The notes under the pieces were generated by a model that was not told the origin of the DNA, made no database searches, and was given only the letters and a program-made list of their open reading frames with translations. A stretch of 64,000 nt of DNA from assembly GCA_945883565.1 (NCBI GenBank), contig CAMCXO010000013.1:1-64000 (forward strand), read 5' to 3'. Position numbers and translations under genes: made by a program. Shown here piece after piece: positions 27,763 through 36,936 of this stretch (positions are counted from its first letter, which is position 1; each line of letters opens with the position of its first letter). The stretch is from Chryseobacterium gleum. GTDB lineage: Bacteria; Bacteroidota; Bacteroidia; Flavobacteriales; Schleiferiaceae.

Positions 27763-29838
27763 TTACTTGGTGAAAACAGCACTGTCTATTTTTTGGTTAA
27801 GCTTCACTTCTTTTAAAGTGAACTCTGCCGACATAGGACCAAGCGGAACCTTAATAACACTAGGAAATAAAATGCCTTCCCGCGCTTCATAGTTTAAAAA
27901 GTCGGTGTTTTGAGACGTCATTTTACCATCTTGACCTTGAACCATTTGCTGAGTGCGCAGTTTCAAGCCGGTTTCTGCATCGAAGAAGTCCACTTGGGTT
28001 TCTTCGTTCACTTTGATTTCCAAAGTATAGGCTTTCTTTCCGTTAACTTCAGTAATACCCGTTGCTTTATACGAAACACCTTTTGAATCGTAATACAATT
28101 CAGGAAGCCAAACCAACTGATTCTTCAAGTCTTCCTTATCATCATCAGACATAGGGGCTTCTTGTCCACCTTGTAGCATTTTTACGTCATCGCCCTTCTT
28201 TATCAACTCAATAATACCCATTGGGCCGATGTCTTGAAGTTGATAAGCATTAGAAGGAAACTCGTAAATTTCTTGACTCTTGATTGACATCCCCATAATT
28301 GTGGCCTCACGCTTCATTTCCAATGTTTTAATACTCTTCAACTGCTGTAAACCACCCAAAGCACTTAAATAATTTGCCAAAATACTTTGTGCTGTAACAC
28401 CTTCTGGTAGTTCTACGGGCGGCGAGGTTTCAGCCCCTTCATGATCGTGGAAGCTCAATGTACCAAAAGACTCTAGGCCTTTTCTTACTTCAGAAGACTT
28501 TCCAACCACAGCGATTCTAAACCCTTCTTTTCCTATATACTTACGCGCAACTCTTTGCACATCTTCTTTGGTAATTGAGGATAGTTTAATTAAATAATTC
28601 TGGTAATAATCGGCTGGTAATCCATATCTGTAAGTATTTAGGGCAAAATTGCTAATGGTTGAAGGCTGTTCTAAAGATCGGCCAAAACTACCTTTAATAG
28701 ACTCTTTAGCCATGCTCAGTTCTTCATCGCTCACCAGCTCATCGCTCATTCGGCCTATTTCCTTTAATAATTCAATAACTGCACTGTCGGTTACTTCGTT
28801 TCTAACTTCGGCAGTGGCACTAAATCGACCGGCATATAAATCAGCACCGGTATTGGCATAAGCACCATAAGTATAAGCTTTGGTTTCTCGCAAGTTCCGG
28901 AACAGTCGCGCAGAACTTCCACCTCCCAAAATCTGATTCATTACCCGAATGGCCATATGATCGGCACTTTCTGGTTTTAAATCCACCACTTTGCTTATCT
29001 CTATAACCGATTGAACCGATGATGCGCGATTCACTAAATGCACCGTATTTTGGGTTGGATTAGTGGGCATACTTGGCGCAACTTCATTTAAAGTGCTGGT
29101 TGCCCAAGCCCCAAAATACTTCTTCACTAGCTTTTTAGCCTCTTTAGCGGTAATATCGCCAACAATGGCCAAATAGGTGTTCTGTGGACTGAAATGCACA
29201 GCATACAAATCTTTAACATCTTGTAAAGCAATGTTTTTCAGACTCGATTCCGTCATAAACTGTCCATAAGGATGGTTTTTGCCAAAAGTCACCGCAGAAA
29301 CCAAATTAGAAGAAATGCTATTAGGGTCTTCCTTGGCAGATTGGAGATTGCTTTCGTTCTGTTTAACCAATTTTTCAAATGAAGCTTCGGGAAAAGCAGG
29401 ATGCAACACAACATCTGATAATATGGCAATTAAGTCTTCTTTGTATTTCGACAAACCTGATGCAAATGCCGAATTGGCACTTGCCCTAATAGAGGCTCCC
29501 ATAAAATCAACAGACTCATCTATTTGATCTTTGCTCTTAGTAAGAGTACCCTCGGTTAAAATACTGCCTAATATATCTGTAAGCCCTGCTTTATCACCAC
29601 TGTTTATGGGTTTGCGGTCTAAAATTAAAGAATACGTTACTCTGGGTAATTTGCTGTTGTTCACCACAATTACCTTAAGTCCATTTTTCAATTCAAAGGT
29701 TTCGGCCTTACCAATAACCAAAGTCCTTTCAGGGCCGGCTAATGGCATAACACTACGGTCTAATTGGGCAAAAGCGCTAAAGCTCAAACCCAAAATGGCC
29801 AAAAGGCTAAATATTTTTTTCATGTTCTTCATTTCCAT
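27763..29838 (-). CDS. M16 family protein, non-catalytic subunit with LolA-like C-terminal extension
   Basis: Periplasmic partner of the M16 peptidase encoded just upstream. A signal peptide follows MKK (about 6-24, ending AFAQ; the true start may be the internal MKK, five codons in). The M16 fold spans about 40-470. The zinc motif HxxEH is absent: the matching segment reads AGLTDILGSILTEGT. The substrate-binding Arg/Tyr segment SSARLFRNLRETKAYTYGAY is present, as in non-catalytic M16B partners. The last 200 residues or so (about 485-691) form a separate beta-rich domain resembling LolA/outer-membrane-lipoprotein-sorting folds, an unusual addition. Gap to the upstream gene is 7 nt. Confidence 0.88.
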   Translation of the reverse strand: MEMKNMKKIFSLLAILGLSFSAFAQLDRSVMPLAGPERTLVIGKAETFELKNGLKVIVVNNSKLPRVTYSLILDRKPINSGDKAGLTDILGSILTEGTLTKSKDQIDESVDFMGASIRASANSAFASGLSKYKEDLIAILSDVVLHPAFPEASFEKLVKQNESNLQSAKEDPNSISSNLVSAVTFGKNHPYGQFMTESSLKNIALQDVKDLYAVHFSPQNTYLAIVGDITAKEAKKLVKKYFGAWATSTLNEVAPSMPTNPTQNTVHLVNRASSVQSVIEISKVVDLKPESADHMAIRVMNQILGGGSSARLFRNLRETKAYTYGAYANTGADLYAGRFSATAEVRNEVTDSAVIELLKEIGRMSDELVSDEELSMAKESIKGSFGRSLEQPSTISNFALNTYRYGLPADYYQNYLIKLSSITKEDVQRVARKYIGKEGFRIAVVGKSSEVRKGLESFGTLSFHDHEGAETSPPVELPEGVTAQSILANYLSALGGLQQLKSIKTLEMKREATIMGMSIKSQEIYEFPSNAYQLQDIGPMGIIELIKKGDDVKMLQGGQEAPMSDDDKEDLKNQLVWLPELYYDSKGVSYKATGITEVNGKKAYTLEIKVNEETQVDFFDAETGLKLRTQQMVQGQDGKMTSQNTDFLNYEAREGILFPSVIKVPLGPMSAEFTLKEVKLNQKIDSAVFTK

Positions 29839-29845
29839 TCAAGTA

Positions 29846-31168
29846 TTAAAGTCCCTCTTCGCTTTTTGGTCTATACTCTAAAATAACCACATTGTCGGCA
29901 TTCAAATATTTGCGTGCCACACGTTGCAAATCGGCAGGTGTTATTTTTCTGTAGCGTTCGATTTCGGTATTAATTAAATTGGCATCCCCATAGTAAACAT
30001 GATAGTCGGCTAAACTTTCGGCAATACCGGCCATGCTAGAGTTGCTGCTAATAAAATCGCTCTCCAATTGATTTTGCAATTTTTGAAATTCTCTTTCACC
30101 AATTAGCTCGTTTTTCAATCGTTCAATTTCTTCGTTTATACTGGCCTCCAACTCTCCTAAAGTTTTGCCCTGATTGGCCAAAGCCAGAGTAATTAAAATA
30201 CCCGATTTCTCAAGCTGATATGGAAACGCAAAAACAGCCACTGCGCTTTGATCGCGGTCAACCATTTTCTTGTAAAGCCGTGAACTTTCACCTTGAGAAA
30301 GAATTTGTGAAAGCATTCTAATGGCATAAGCATCTTCTTCTGTTTGGCCCGGAGTTCTAAAACCCATAAACAAACCCGGAAGTTGAATATTATCGTAAAC
30401 TGTTTTGCGAACCCCATTTTCGGGCAAAGCCGGCATAACAAATTCAGGTTGAACTACCTCCTTACCGCGCGGAATACTTGCGAAATACTTGACTACAAAT
30501 TCTTTGGTTTGGGCTATGTCTATGTCTCCAGCTATGGAAAGCGTTGCGTTATTTGGCACATAAAACTGCTTATAGAATGCAATAAACTCCTCCAATTTCG
30601 CCGCATTTAAATCTTCCATGCTTCCAATTGGAACCCATTCGTAAATAGTGCCTGGAAATGCGCTTTTGAACATCACTTCTGAAAACGACATGTAGGGCTG
30701 ATTGTCAATGCGCAAGCGCTTTTCTTCCTTCACTACTTCACGTTGAGTTTCAAGCCCTTCATTATTAATTTTTGCATGCAGTAAGCGCTCAGATTCTAAC
30801 CAAAGACCCAATTCCAATTTGTTACTGGGCATTATCTCATAATAAAAGGTGCGGTCTTGACTGGTATTTGCATTCAAGGCACCTCCATTTCGCTGAACAA
30901 TTTCCATATACTGCCCTCTCCCGATGTGCTCACTTCCTTCGAATAAAAGATGCTCAAAAAAATGCGCGAAGCCAGTACGACCTGCCACCTCATTTTTAGA
31001 ACCTACATGATACAGAACTGTAACCGCTACAATTGGGGTAGACTTGTCTTCATGCAGAATAACGTGCATGCCGTTTTCGAGGGTGTACTCCTCAAATTGA
31101 ATGTTCTTTTGCGCATGTAAGCCTAAAACAAGGCTTAATGACAAAAGCCCCGTTGCCATTTGCTTCAT
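29846..31168 (-). CDS. M16 family zinc peptidase, catalytic subunit
   Basis: Insulinase-type peptidase expected to degrade peptides in the periplasm as a heterodimer with the downstream protein. A signal peptide (about 1-20, ending LHAQ) is followed by the inverted zinc motif in GFAHFFEHLLFEGSEH, with the third ligand Glu in REVVKEEKR. The length of 440 residues is that of an M16B half-enzyme. The start at 31168 gives a clean signal peptide. An in-frame ATG at 31204 would place 12 residues before it and sits only 4 nt from the promoter box. First gene of a two-gene operon. Confidence 0.92.
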   Translation of the reverse strand: MKQMATGLLSLSLVLGLHAQKNIQFEEYTLENGMHVILHEDKSTPIVAVTVLYHVGSKNEVAGRTGFAHFFEHLLFEGSEHIGRGQYMEIVQRNGGALNANTSQDRTFYYEIMPSNKLELGLWLESERLLHAKINNEGLETQREVVKEEKRLRIDNQPYMSFSEVMFKSAFPGTIYEWVPIGSMEDLNAAKLEEFIAFYKQFYVPNNATLSIAGDIDIAQTKEFVVKYFASIPRGKEVVQPEFVMPALPENGVRKTVYDNIQLPGLFMGFRTPGQTEEDAYAIRMLSQILSQGESSRLYKKMVDRDQSAVAVFAFPYQLEKSGILITLALANQGKTLGELEASINEEIERLKNELIGEREFQKLQNQLESDFISSNSSMAGIAESLADYHVYYGDANLINTEIERYRKITPADLQRVARKYLNADNVVILEYRPKSEEGL

Positions 31169-31208
31169 AAAAAAGGGTTTTGTGTTAATCAGAAAAATGC
31201 CCAAGGCC

Positions 31209-31216
31209 CAAATATA
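31209..31216 (-). promoter_or_regulatory. -7 promoter box for M16 operon
   Basis: TATATTTG on the minus strand, 40 nt upstream of the chosen start at 31168, in the 136-bp gap shared with rsgA. Confidence 0.4.
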
Positions 31217-31292
31217 CTTTAGGGCTTTAGAGTTTTTGAATGCTTTTAAAGAAATGGCTTAGATTTAGTTAAAATGCTTCCTTTCTTTAACC

Positions 31293-31300
31293 GAATTTTG
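31293..31300 (+). promoter_or_regulatory. -7-like box 4 nt before rsgA ATG
   Basis: GAATTTTG (one mismatch to TAnnTTTG), then CTCC, then the ATG at 31305. Same 4-nt spacing as dxs, yicC and the SDR gene. Confidence 0.35.
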
Positions 31301-31304
31301 CTCC

Positions 31305-32231
31305 ATGCGTGCTAAAATAACCAAGTCTACCGGCAGTTGGTATCTGGCCGCTACAGAAGACTATAAAATTTATCAATGCCGTTTGGCTGGCCATTTCCGA
31401 AAAAGAAATATTAAAAACACCAACCCAATAGCGGTTGGCGATTGGGTAAAACTAGAACCGGAATCAGCCCAAATGGCTATAATAGTAGAATTGGAGCCTA
31501 GGAGAAATTATATAATACGCAAATCGGTCAATCTTTCTAAACAAGCCCATATTATAGCTGCCAACCTGGATTTGAGTTTGCTTATTGTTTCGTTGGTAAA
31601 TCCTAAAACTTTATTTGGTTTTATCGATCGCTTTTTGGCAACTGCAGAGGCCTATAGCATTCCTTCTCTTATTGTTGTAAACAAAACCGATTTACATGGT
31701 CCAAATGAGTCCAACGAACTCCAATACTTCGAAGCCGTTTATGGTTTGGCTGGCTATAAAACCCTCTCTGTTAGTGCGGCTGAGTTAACTGGAATTAAAG
31801 ACCTAAAAGAAATACTTCAGAACAAAACCACTTTGGTTTCAGGTAATTCTGGCGTTGGTAAAAGTAGCTTGGTTAATGCCATACAACCCGGATTGGGTAT
31901 TCGCACCCAAGCTTTAAGCAAATCTCACCAACAAGGGCAACACACTACCACTTTTGCAGAGCTTTATGTATTGGATTTTGGAGGCGAAATAATTGACACC
32001 CCAGGTATCAAGAGTTTTGGAATGGTAGACATGGAAAAAGCAGAAATCGCACACTATTTCCCCGAAATTTTGAAGCATTCTGCTCAATGTAAATATCACA
32101 ATTGTTTGCACATTGACGAACCTGGGTGCGCTGTTCAAGCTGCTGTAAACGATGCCCGAATTGCTGATACGCGTTATCACAACTACCTGAAAATGTTAGA
32201 AAGCGAAGACGAAAGCAGTCCGTATCGTTAA
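31305..32231 (+). CDS. rsgA: ribosome small subunit-dependent GTPase A
   Basis: Circularly permuted GTPase that checks late maturation of the 30S subunit. An N-terminal OB fold (about 1-70) precedes the GTPase domain, whose motifs occur in the permuted order: VVNKTD first, then the P-loop GNSGVGKSSLVNAI, then the switch region with IDTPGIKSFG. A C-terminal zinc finger has the ligands in QCKYHNCLHIDEPGCAV. The length of 308 residues is normal. It is divergent from the M16 operon and convergent with the OmpA gene. Confidence 0.95.
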   Translation: MRAKITKSTGSWYLAATEDYKIYQCRLAGHFRKRNIKNTNPIAVGDWVKLEPESAQMAIIVELEPRRNYIIRKSVNLSKQAHIIAANLDLSLLIVSLVNPKTLFGFIDRFLATAEAYSIPSLIVVNKTDLHGPNESNELQYFEAVYGLAGYKTLSVSAAELTGIKDLKEILQNKTTLVSGNSGVGKSSLVNAIQPGLGIRTQALSKSHQQGQHTTTFAELYVLDFGGEIIDTPGIKSFGMVDMEKAEIAHYFPEILKHSAQCKYHNCLHIDEPGCAVQAAVNDARIADTRYHNYLKMLESEDESSPYR

Positions 32232-32271
32232 CCCTTATTCAGGTAAATAATTTAACATAGAAAACAAAAAT

Positions 32272-33069
32272 TTAATCGGTTCCCAAAGTTCCAAAAAGAT
32301 GATACAATCTTGGGCTCAGTAATATTTCAGTTCTCCGATTCCGTGCTCTGCCCGAAGCTTCTTTATTGGGTGCTATTGGGTCATGCCACGACCTTCCGCC
32401 CGCTTGTATTCGACTTCCATTAATGCCATGCTTTTCCTCTAAAATTCGAATAATACTCACTGCCCGATCAACACTTAGGTCCCAATTGTCTTTGTAACGG
32501 GTGGTTTTTATGGGCAAACTATCGGTATGCCCAACAATGCTAATTTGAACATCCACCTGATTTTTAAGGGCCACCGCCAATTTGCCCAAAGCATCAAGAC
32601 CTTTGGGGTTCAATTTGGCACTCGCCGATTCAAACAACAACTGATCTGAAAGAGATACATAAACGGCACCGTTTTTCAATTCTACACTTATTTCTTCTCC
32701 CGAAAAACCGATGAGCGCATTTTGAATGGCTTCTTGTAATCTCTGAGATTGCTGAAGCTCAGCTTCTAATTGAGCCTGTAAATTTCTCAAATGCTCGGCT
32801 CTGCTCTGCAAAACCTGGTCTTTCTCTAGAATATCTGCCGTTTTCTTATCTATTTGTGACAACAAATATGTCTTCTCTTTTTCTGTCTTTTCTCTTAAAT
32901 CATTAAAAGCTAATTTGGTAGAATCTAACTTCTTATTAAGCATTTGGCCCCAATTCAAAGCAGAATTTAGTTCAGAGTTAAGCTTTTCGCTGTTGGCTTC
33001 AAACTTCTTTTTGCTCACACAGCTCAACAACAATCCGGAAAAAATAAGACCCCATAATTTCACATTCAT
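32272..33069 (-). CDS. OmpA family lipoprotein
   Basis: Probable outer-membrane lipoprotein that ties the envelope to peptidoglycan. A lipobox LLLSC (Cys17) ends the signal peptide. A long coiled coil (about 22-115) follows, and then an OmpA C-terminal peptidoglycan-binding domain (about 125-262). This shows LFESASAKLNPKGLDALGKL, SIVGHTDSLPI, DNWDLSVDRAVSIIRIL and SGRARNRRTEILL, including the conserved Asp and Arg that bind diaminopimelate. Length 265. It ends convergent with rsgA, with a 40-bp gap and no clear terminator. Confidence 0.92.
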   Translation of the reverse strand: MNVKLWGLIFSGLLLSCVSKKKFEANSEKLNSELNSALNWGQMLNKKLDSTKLAFNDLREKTEKEKTYLLSQIDKKTADILEKDQVLQSRAEHLRNLQAQLEAELQQSQRLQEAIQNALIGFSGEEISVELKNGAVYVSLSDQLLFESASAKLNPKGLDALGKLAVALKNQVDVQISIVGHTDSLPIKTTRYKDNWDLSVDRAVSIIRILEEKHGINGSRIQAGGRSWHDPIAPNKEASGRARNRRTEILLSPRLYHLFGTLGTD

Positions 33070-33154
33070 ACAGACTATTTTAAAAACACGAATTTATATG
33101 AATAGCTTAAACTCTTACCTTGGAAAAACTTAACAAACCCTAAAAACGAATACC

Positions 33155-34939
33155 TTGAATATATTTAGAATCTCGGTTAAAGCACCAATTTGGCGTTCTT
33201 TGAAGGGATTGATCCCCATTTTACTCATTTTGTTCAGTAAAATCACATTTGGTCAAAATTATACCGACAGTATGGTTAATCAAGTTTGGGAGGAGATTAG
33301 ACATGGAAACTTAACCAAGTATTATATAATCGATAGCCTTTATACAAATAACGTATCAAGAGACAGTATTTATTTAAGAAAGTTATTGCGCACCAAAGCA
33401 TGGGGCCTTATAAACATGCGTGAGGTTCACAATGGACTAAAATTGTTAGATTCTATGGGAGGCCTTATTGGCAAAAACGATTATCAAAACAGGTCATTGT
33501 TGTATTCTGACTATGCCGTTTTGTTTGTAAGAAACCGCAAATGGGAAGCTGTAGACAGTTTAATGCGCGAAGCCATAAATCATGCATGGCAAATGCATGA
33601 TACTTTAAATGCCGCCAGTTATGTAAATAACTTGGCCATTTCATTTTTAGGTCGCAACAACCCAAAAGACGCTAAGCGGGTTATTCGGCCATTTATGAAC
33701 TATGGCTTTAACTACCCTCAAGAAAGCAAAGCCTACGCCCGCCTACTTTATCAATTGGCAACTGCCCATTTAGATTTAAATGAAATTGACTCAGCAACTT
33801 ATTTCTACAAACTGAGTTTAGACCACGAAAAGCTTCACCCCATCACACCAAGAGGGGGGCCTGAAGCTTATTTGAGGCTCGCCGAAACGCAACTAAAGCG
33901 ATACGAATTTCTGGATATAAGCCAAAAGCAGCAAATATCTAATTGGTTAGATTCGGCAGAAGTTCTTTGCTTGCTTAAGCAGGATGATTACGTATTGCAG
34001 TTTGTATACAAGCAAAAAGGACACTATTATGCGTTAAATGGCCAGCCTCAAAAATCGGTGGAAGCTTATTCTAAAGCGTTCGAATTGCAAGAAGCTTTAT
34101 TCGACATCGAAAATGCCAATTTGCTTAATGAACTCGAAACCAAATTAAAACTTTCAGAGCGTAACAAACGTATCCAACAAGCTCAGCTCATTATAAAATC
34201 GCGTGAAAACCGAATAAAGTGGTTAATCTTGGGTTGCTTGTTTTTGTTAATCGTTTCAATTCTGTTGACTTTATTGATTGCTCAAAGGAAGAAACTACAT
34301 AATGCACAACTAACCAAACAACAACAGAGCAACGATTTAGAAATTCTGGAGGCACTTTCTAGAGGTGAAGAAATAGAACGTCAACGGCTTTCAGAAGAAC
34401 TTCATGACGGTCTTGGCAGTTCGATAGGCGCCTTACATCTGCAGTTCTCGGCCTTAAAAGTTAAACCGGAAGTCCTTGCTGAGCTAGAGAGAATTGGACA
34501 GGATGTTCGAAATATTTCTCATGATTTAATGCCAATGGCACTCTCACAGGGAAATCTTGTGGCATCATTTATTAATTTAAAACGGCATTTTCTAAACTCA
34601 AATATGACGTTTCACCTACATCAAAATGGACAATTAACTTCAACCGGCAGTCAACAAAAAGATCTTAATCTCTTTAGGATAGTACAAGAATGGACTAGAA
34701 ACACACTAAAACATTCAGGTGGAACGGAGGTTCATTTGAGCTTGTGGGAAGAGCCAAATGAATGGGTCTTGCAGTACGAGGATAATGGCATTGGTCTTCA
34801 TAATGACGTTACTAAACCGGGTTTAGGGCTTCAAAACATTGAAAAAAGAGCCCAACGGATAGGAGCCAAACTTCACGTTCATAAGAATCTTAAGGGCTTT
34901 AGGTCAGAGTTGAGGGTTCCTATCAACAGAAGTACTTGA
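33155..34939 (+). CDS. TPR-containing sensor histidine kinase (HisKA_3/NarX type)
   Basis: Signal-transducing kinase with a signal peptide or first helix (about 10-34), a periplasmic tetratricopeptide-like region (about 40-340), a transmembrane helix (about 352-374), a HisKA_3 box RQRLSEELHDGLGSSIG with His417 as phospho-acceptor, and a HATPase domain ending in GLGLQNIEKRAQRIGAKL. This type usually pairs with a LuxR/NarL regulator, but none is next to it. The start is a TTG at 33155: it is the only start giving a complete hydrophobic leader, as the next in-frame Met lies after it. Diverges from the OmpA gene. Confidence 0.87.
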   Translation: MNIFRISVKAPIWRSLKGLIPILLILFSKITFGQNYTDSMVNQVWEEIRHGNLTKYYIIDSLYTNNVSRDSIYLRKLLRTKAWGLINMREVHNGLKLLDSMGGLIGKNDYQNRSLLYSDYAVLFVRNRKWEAVDSLMREAINHAWQMHDTLNAASYVNNLAISFLGRNNPKDAKRVIRPFMNYGFNYPQESKAYARLLYQLATAHLDLNEIDSATYFYKLSLDHEKLHPITPRGGPEAYLRLAETQLKRYEFLDISQKQQISNWLDSAEVLCLLKQDDYVLQFVYKQKGHYYALNGQPQKSVEAYSKAFELQEALFDIENANLLNELETKLKLSERNKRIQQAQLIIKSRENRIKWLILGCLFLLIVSILLTLLIAQRKKLHNAQLTKQQQSNDLEILEALSRGEEIERQRLSEELHDGLGSSIGALHLQFSALKVKPEVLAELERIGQDVRNISHDLMPMALSQGNLVASFINLKRHFLNSNMTFHLHQNGQLTSTGSQQKDLNLFRIVQEWTRNTLKHSGGTEVHLSLWEEPNEWVLQYEDNGIGLHNDVTKPGLGLQNIEKRAQRIGAKLHVHKNLKGFRSELRVPINRST

Positions 34940-34946
34940 TACGCGC

Positions 34947-35753
34947 CTAATAATTGAAGCCGAAATTCCCGTAAGCCGAATTAAAATCTATTTTTCCTTC
35001 AATGCCAAAATTTGCCTTTCCACCATTAATTAATTGAATCACCTGAGGGCCCAATGACATTGGATTGAGCTCAATGGGGATTTCCAGATTCTGCTCTACA
35101 CCACCTTGTATCATTTTAGCGGAAACTGGAAAAGAAGCTTTGCCCAAATTCTTGCCATCAAGCAATAATCTGCAATCACCTCCGGCTACTCCCATTTCAA
35201 ATGAACTGTTATTAAGCAGTTTAACCTTAAGAGAGCCTTTTATTCTAGTCAATCCAACTTCCGTCCAGTCCACGCCTTGCAGACTAACTTTTGGAGGTGC
35301 CGGAATAGGTAAATCACCCGACTTTTGCATTGGAATATTCAAAGGTGGCATACCACCCGGATTGAGTTTTGCCACCACGTCAATTTGATACGGCAGCGCT
35401 TGACCAAGCTTCAAATCACCCAAAATCTGTTTGATTCCTGTAAAAGTGAGCTCAATAGGAATGTTAATAGTGCTGCTGCTGTTTGCGGGTACTTCTTGTA
35501 AGTTACTTAAATCGCCTTTTACCAAAGACTTACCAGAAGTGCTTAAATCGTAAGACAAACCACCAACAGGTAAATTAAAGCTATATGGATTAACCACCTT
35601 CACACCAACCGTTAATCCTGCGGCAGTAAAATTCAAAGAAGAAAGCTTTACGGATTCTATTGAAGTTGAAGGCTTTGGAATGGCTTTATAGAGCGTATCG
35701 CAGGCTGTAATAGTCAAAAAGACCAACAAAAGAAGAATGAAATTGCGCTTCAT
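34947..35753 (-). CDS. LEA type 2 family lipoprotein
   Basis: Probable lipoprotein of 268 residues with two LEA-2 (WHy-like) beta-sandwich repeats. The lipobox is TITAC (Cys18). The first domain has SLNFTAAGLTVGVKVVNPYSFNLPVGGL. The second begins near LQGVDWTEVGLTRIKGSLKVKLLNNSSF. LEA-2 proteins are linked to desiccation or membrane protection in plants; the bacterial role is unknown. The start at 35753 is chosen because an upstream ATG (35819) would add 22 residues before the signal peptide. Convergent with the histidine kinase, only 7 bp apart. Confidence 0.85.
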   Translation of the reverse strand: MKRNFILLLLVFLTITACDTLYKAIPKPSTSIESVKLSSLNFTAAGLTVGVKVVNPYSFNLPVGGLSYDLSTSGKSLVKGDLSNLQEVPANSSSTINIPIELTFTGIKQILGDLKLGQALPYQIDVVAKLNPGGMPPLNIPMQKSGDLPIPAPPKVSLQGVDWTEVGLTRIKGSLKVKLLNNSSFEMGVAGGDCRLLLDGKNLGKASFPVSAKMIQGGVEQNLEIPIELNPMSLGPQVIQLINGGKANFGIEGKIDFNSAYGNFGFNY

Positions 35754-35802
35754 AACATAGTTTGGGTTAAGGTAAATAAAACTGATGAGCGAAATACAAA
35801 AG

Positions 35803-36060
35803 CTACAAACTTCTACCAAGCTCTATTTCAGAAGCTTGACCCCCAACCTTTAGTGTAAACTTCATCAATACTTTCTCGAAAAAATAATCTGCATCTTCAT
35901 AAGCATGAAACTCGAAGGTGCGCTTTTTTAAGAATAAACCCCAAAAATTGTGGCGGATGGCCACTACCCACAAGCATTCATTCACAACAAAAAGCTTTAC
36001 CGACAATCTGTTGCGCTCCTCTTTTCTCAAAATACGGATTCCTCGAATCCTCCTCTCCAT
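35803..36060 (-). CDS. small hypothetical protein
   Basis: An 85-residue frame starting with MERRIRGIRILRKEERN, located just downstream of the rplS terminator. It is basic at the N terminus and has an aromatic stretch (VVNECLWVVAIRHNFWGLF). The sequence does not match a family I know. The frame also stays open upstream into rplS, but a start there would need read-through of the terminator, so the internal ATG at 36060 is preferred. It may be real or chance; there is no promoter box to decide. Confidence 0.4.
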   Translation of the reverse strand: MERRIRGIRILRKEERNRLSVKLFVVNECLWVVAIRHNFWGLFLKKRTFEFHAYEDADYFFEKVLMKFTLKVGGQASEIELGRSL

Positions 36061-36070
36061 ACGGGATTGC

Positions 36071-36106
36071 TTAAAAATAAAAAAACCGCTACAAAGGAGC
36101 GGTTTT
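36071..36106 (-). terminator. terminator after rplS
   Basis: On the minus strand, AAAACCGCT pairs with AGCGGTTTT around a 7-nt loop and runs into a long T-rich tail. Confidence 0.85.
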
Positions 36107-36127
36107 AAAGTTACCTCAAGGTGAATA

Positions 36128-36478
36128 CTACATTCTCTTTTCTTTAATTCTTGCAGCTTTACCGGTAAGATCTCGCTGATAGAAGATACGCGCACGACGC
36201 ACACTTCCTTTCCTATTAATTTCAATTTTTTCTATTGCCGGGGCATTGATAGGGAAAATACGCTCCACGCCGACATTTCCAGACATTTTGCGGATGGTGA
36301 ACGTTTCTGTAGCTCCACTGCCGCGACGCTGAAGAACAACCCCTTTAAAAAACTGGGTACGAACTTTTTGTCCCTCGCGAATTTGGTAATACACGGTAAT
36401 ACTGTCTCCGGCCCCAAAATCAGGAACCTCTTTGGTTTCTACGTACGTATTTTGAACGTACTTAATTAATTCCTCCAT
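36128..36478 (-). CDS. rplS: 50S ribosomal protein L19
   Basis: Large-subunit ribosomal protein at the 30S-50S interface. The 116 residues are typical: VPDFGAGDSITVYYQIREGQK, then TQFFKGVVLQRRGSGATETFTIRK, VGVERIFP and the basic SVRRARIFYQRDL. It is a single gene here; trmD is not adjacent. The 170-bp upstream gap contains a weak -7-like TATCTTCG (36567-36574, minus strand), 88 nt from the ATG. This leaves room for a leader, but no structure was recognised. A strong terminator follows. Confidence 0.97.
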   Translation of the reverse strand: MEELIKYVQNTYVETKEVPDFGAGDSITVYYQIREGQKVRTQFFKGVVLQRRGSGATETFTIRKMSGNVGVERIFPINAPAIEKIEINRKGSVRRARIFYQRDLTGKAARIKEKRM

Positions 36479-36647
36479 ATGTAGAAGTTCTTTTTAACAG
36501 ATGACTCACATTCACCCCTTGTGGGCCAGCGGTGAACCACCATTTATAGCTTTATAAAAACGGCTGCGAAGATAACCATATTAATCGCATGTAAGCGATT
36601 AGATGAAAATATTATCGGTTTGTGACCAATAACTTAAATCGGCCTTT

Positions 36648-36863
36648 TTAATTCGACTTCGAATCCGATGCTTTAGTGCTAATGCCCATTAATTTGTATA
36701 GTGGGCAAAAGTTAATAATTCCTGTTGCAATAAATATTCCGGCAATTACGGCAAAACCAAGTGCTACCGGGCCCGAAATAACCCCCATAAAATAAAGAGT
36801 GGCAACCAGAATGCCCACTGCGATACGTAAAATTCTGTCTATTTGGTGTAAGTTGCTTTTCAT
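36648..36863 (-). CDS. DUF2892 (YgaP-type) small membrane protein
   Basis: A 71-residue inner-membrane protein with two helices and the DUF2892 pattern: an N-terminal HQIDRILRIAVGI and a C-terminal FCPLYKLMGIST with the conserved Cys-Pro. This domain is fused to rhodanese in E. coli YgaP and often lies beside sulfur-transfer or persulfide genes. Here an MBL-rhodanese fusion is encoded about 1.5 kb away, on the other side of rimO. A direct functional link is inference. Confidence 0.85.
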   Translation of the reverse strand: MKSNLHQIDRILRIAVGILVATLYFMGVISGPVALGFAVIAGIFIATGIINFCPLYKLMGISTKASDSKSN

Positions 36864-36936
36864 TTTGCAGGTGATTTAAAGTACAATAGTAAGCCCAAGC
36901 TTAAAAACACTTTGAGGTCTATGTCACATAATCATT

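Noticed and set aside
27763-29838. Second active M16 peptidase
   Set aside because: The zinc motif HxxEH is missing, so it was called non-catalytic.
36061-36225. Longer start for the small hypothetical behind rplS
   Set aside because: Would begin inside rplS and read through its strong terminator; only the part after 36060 was kept.
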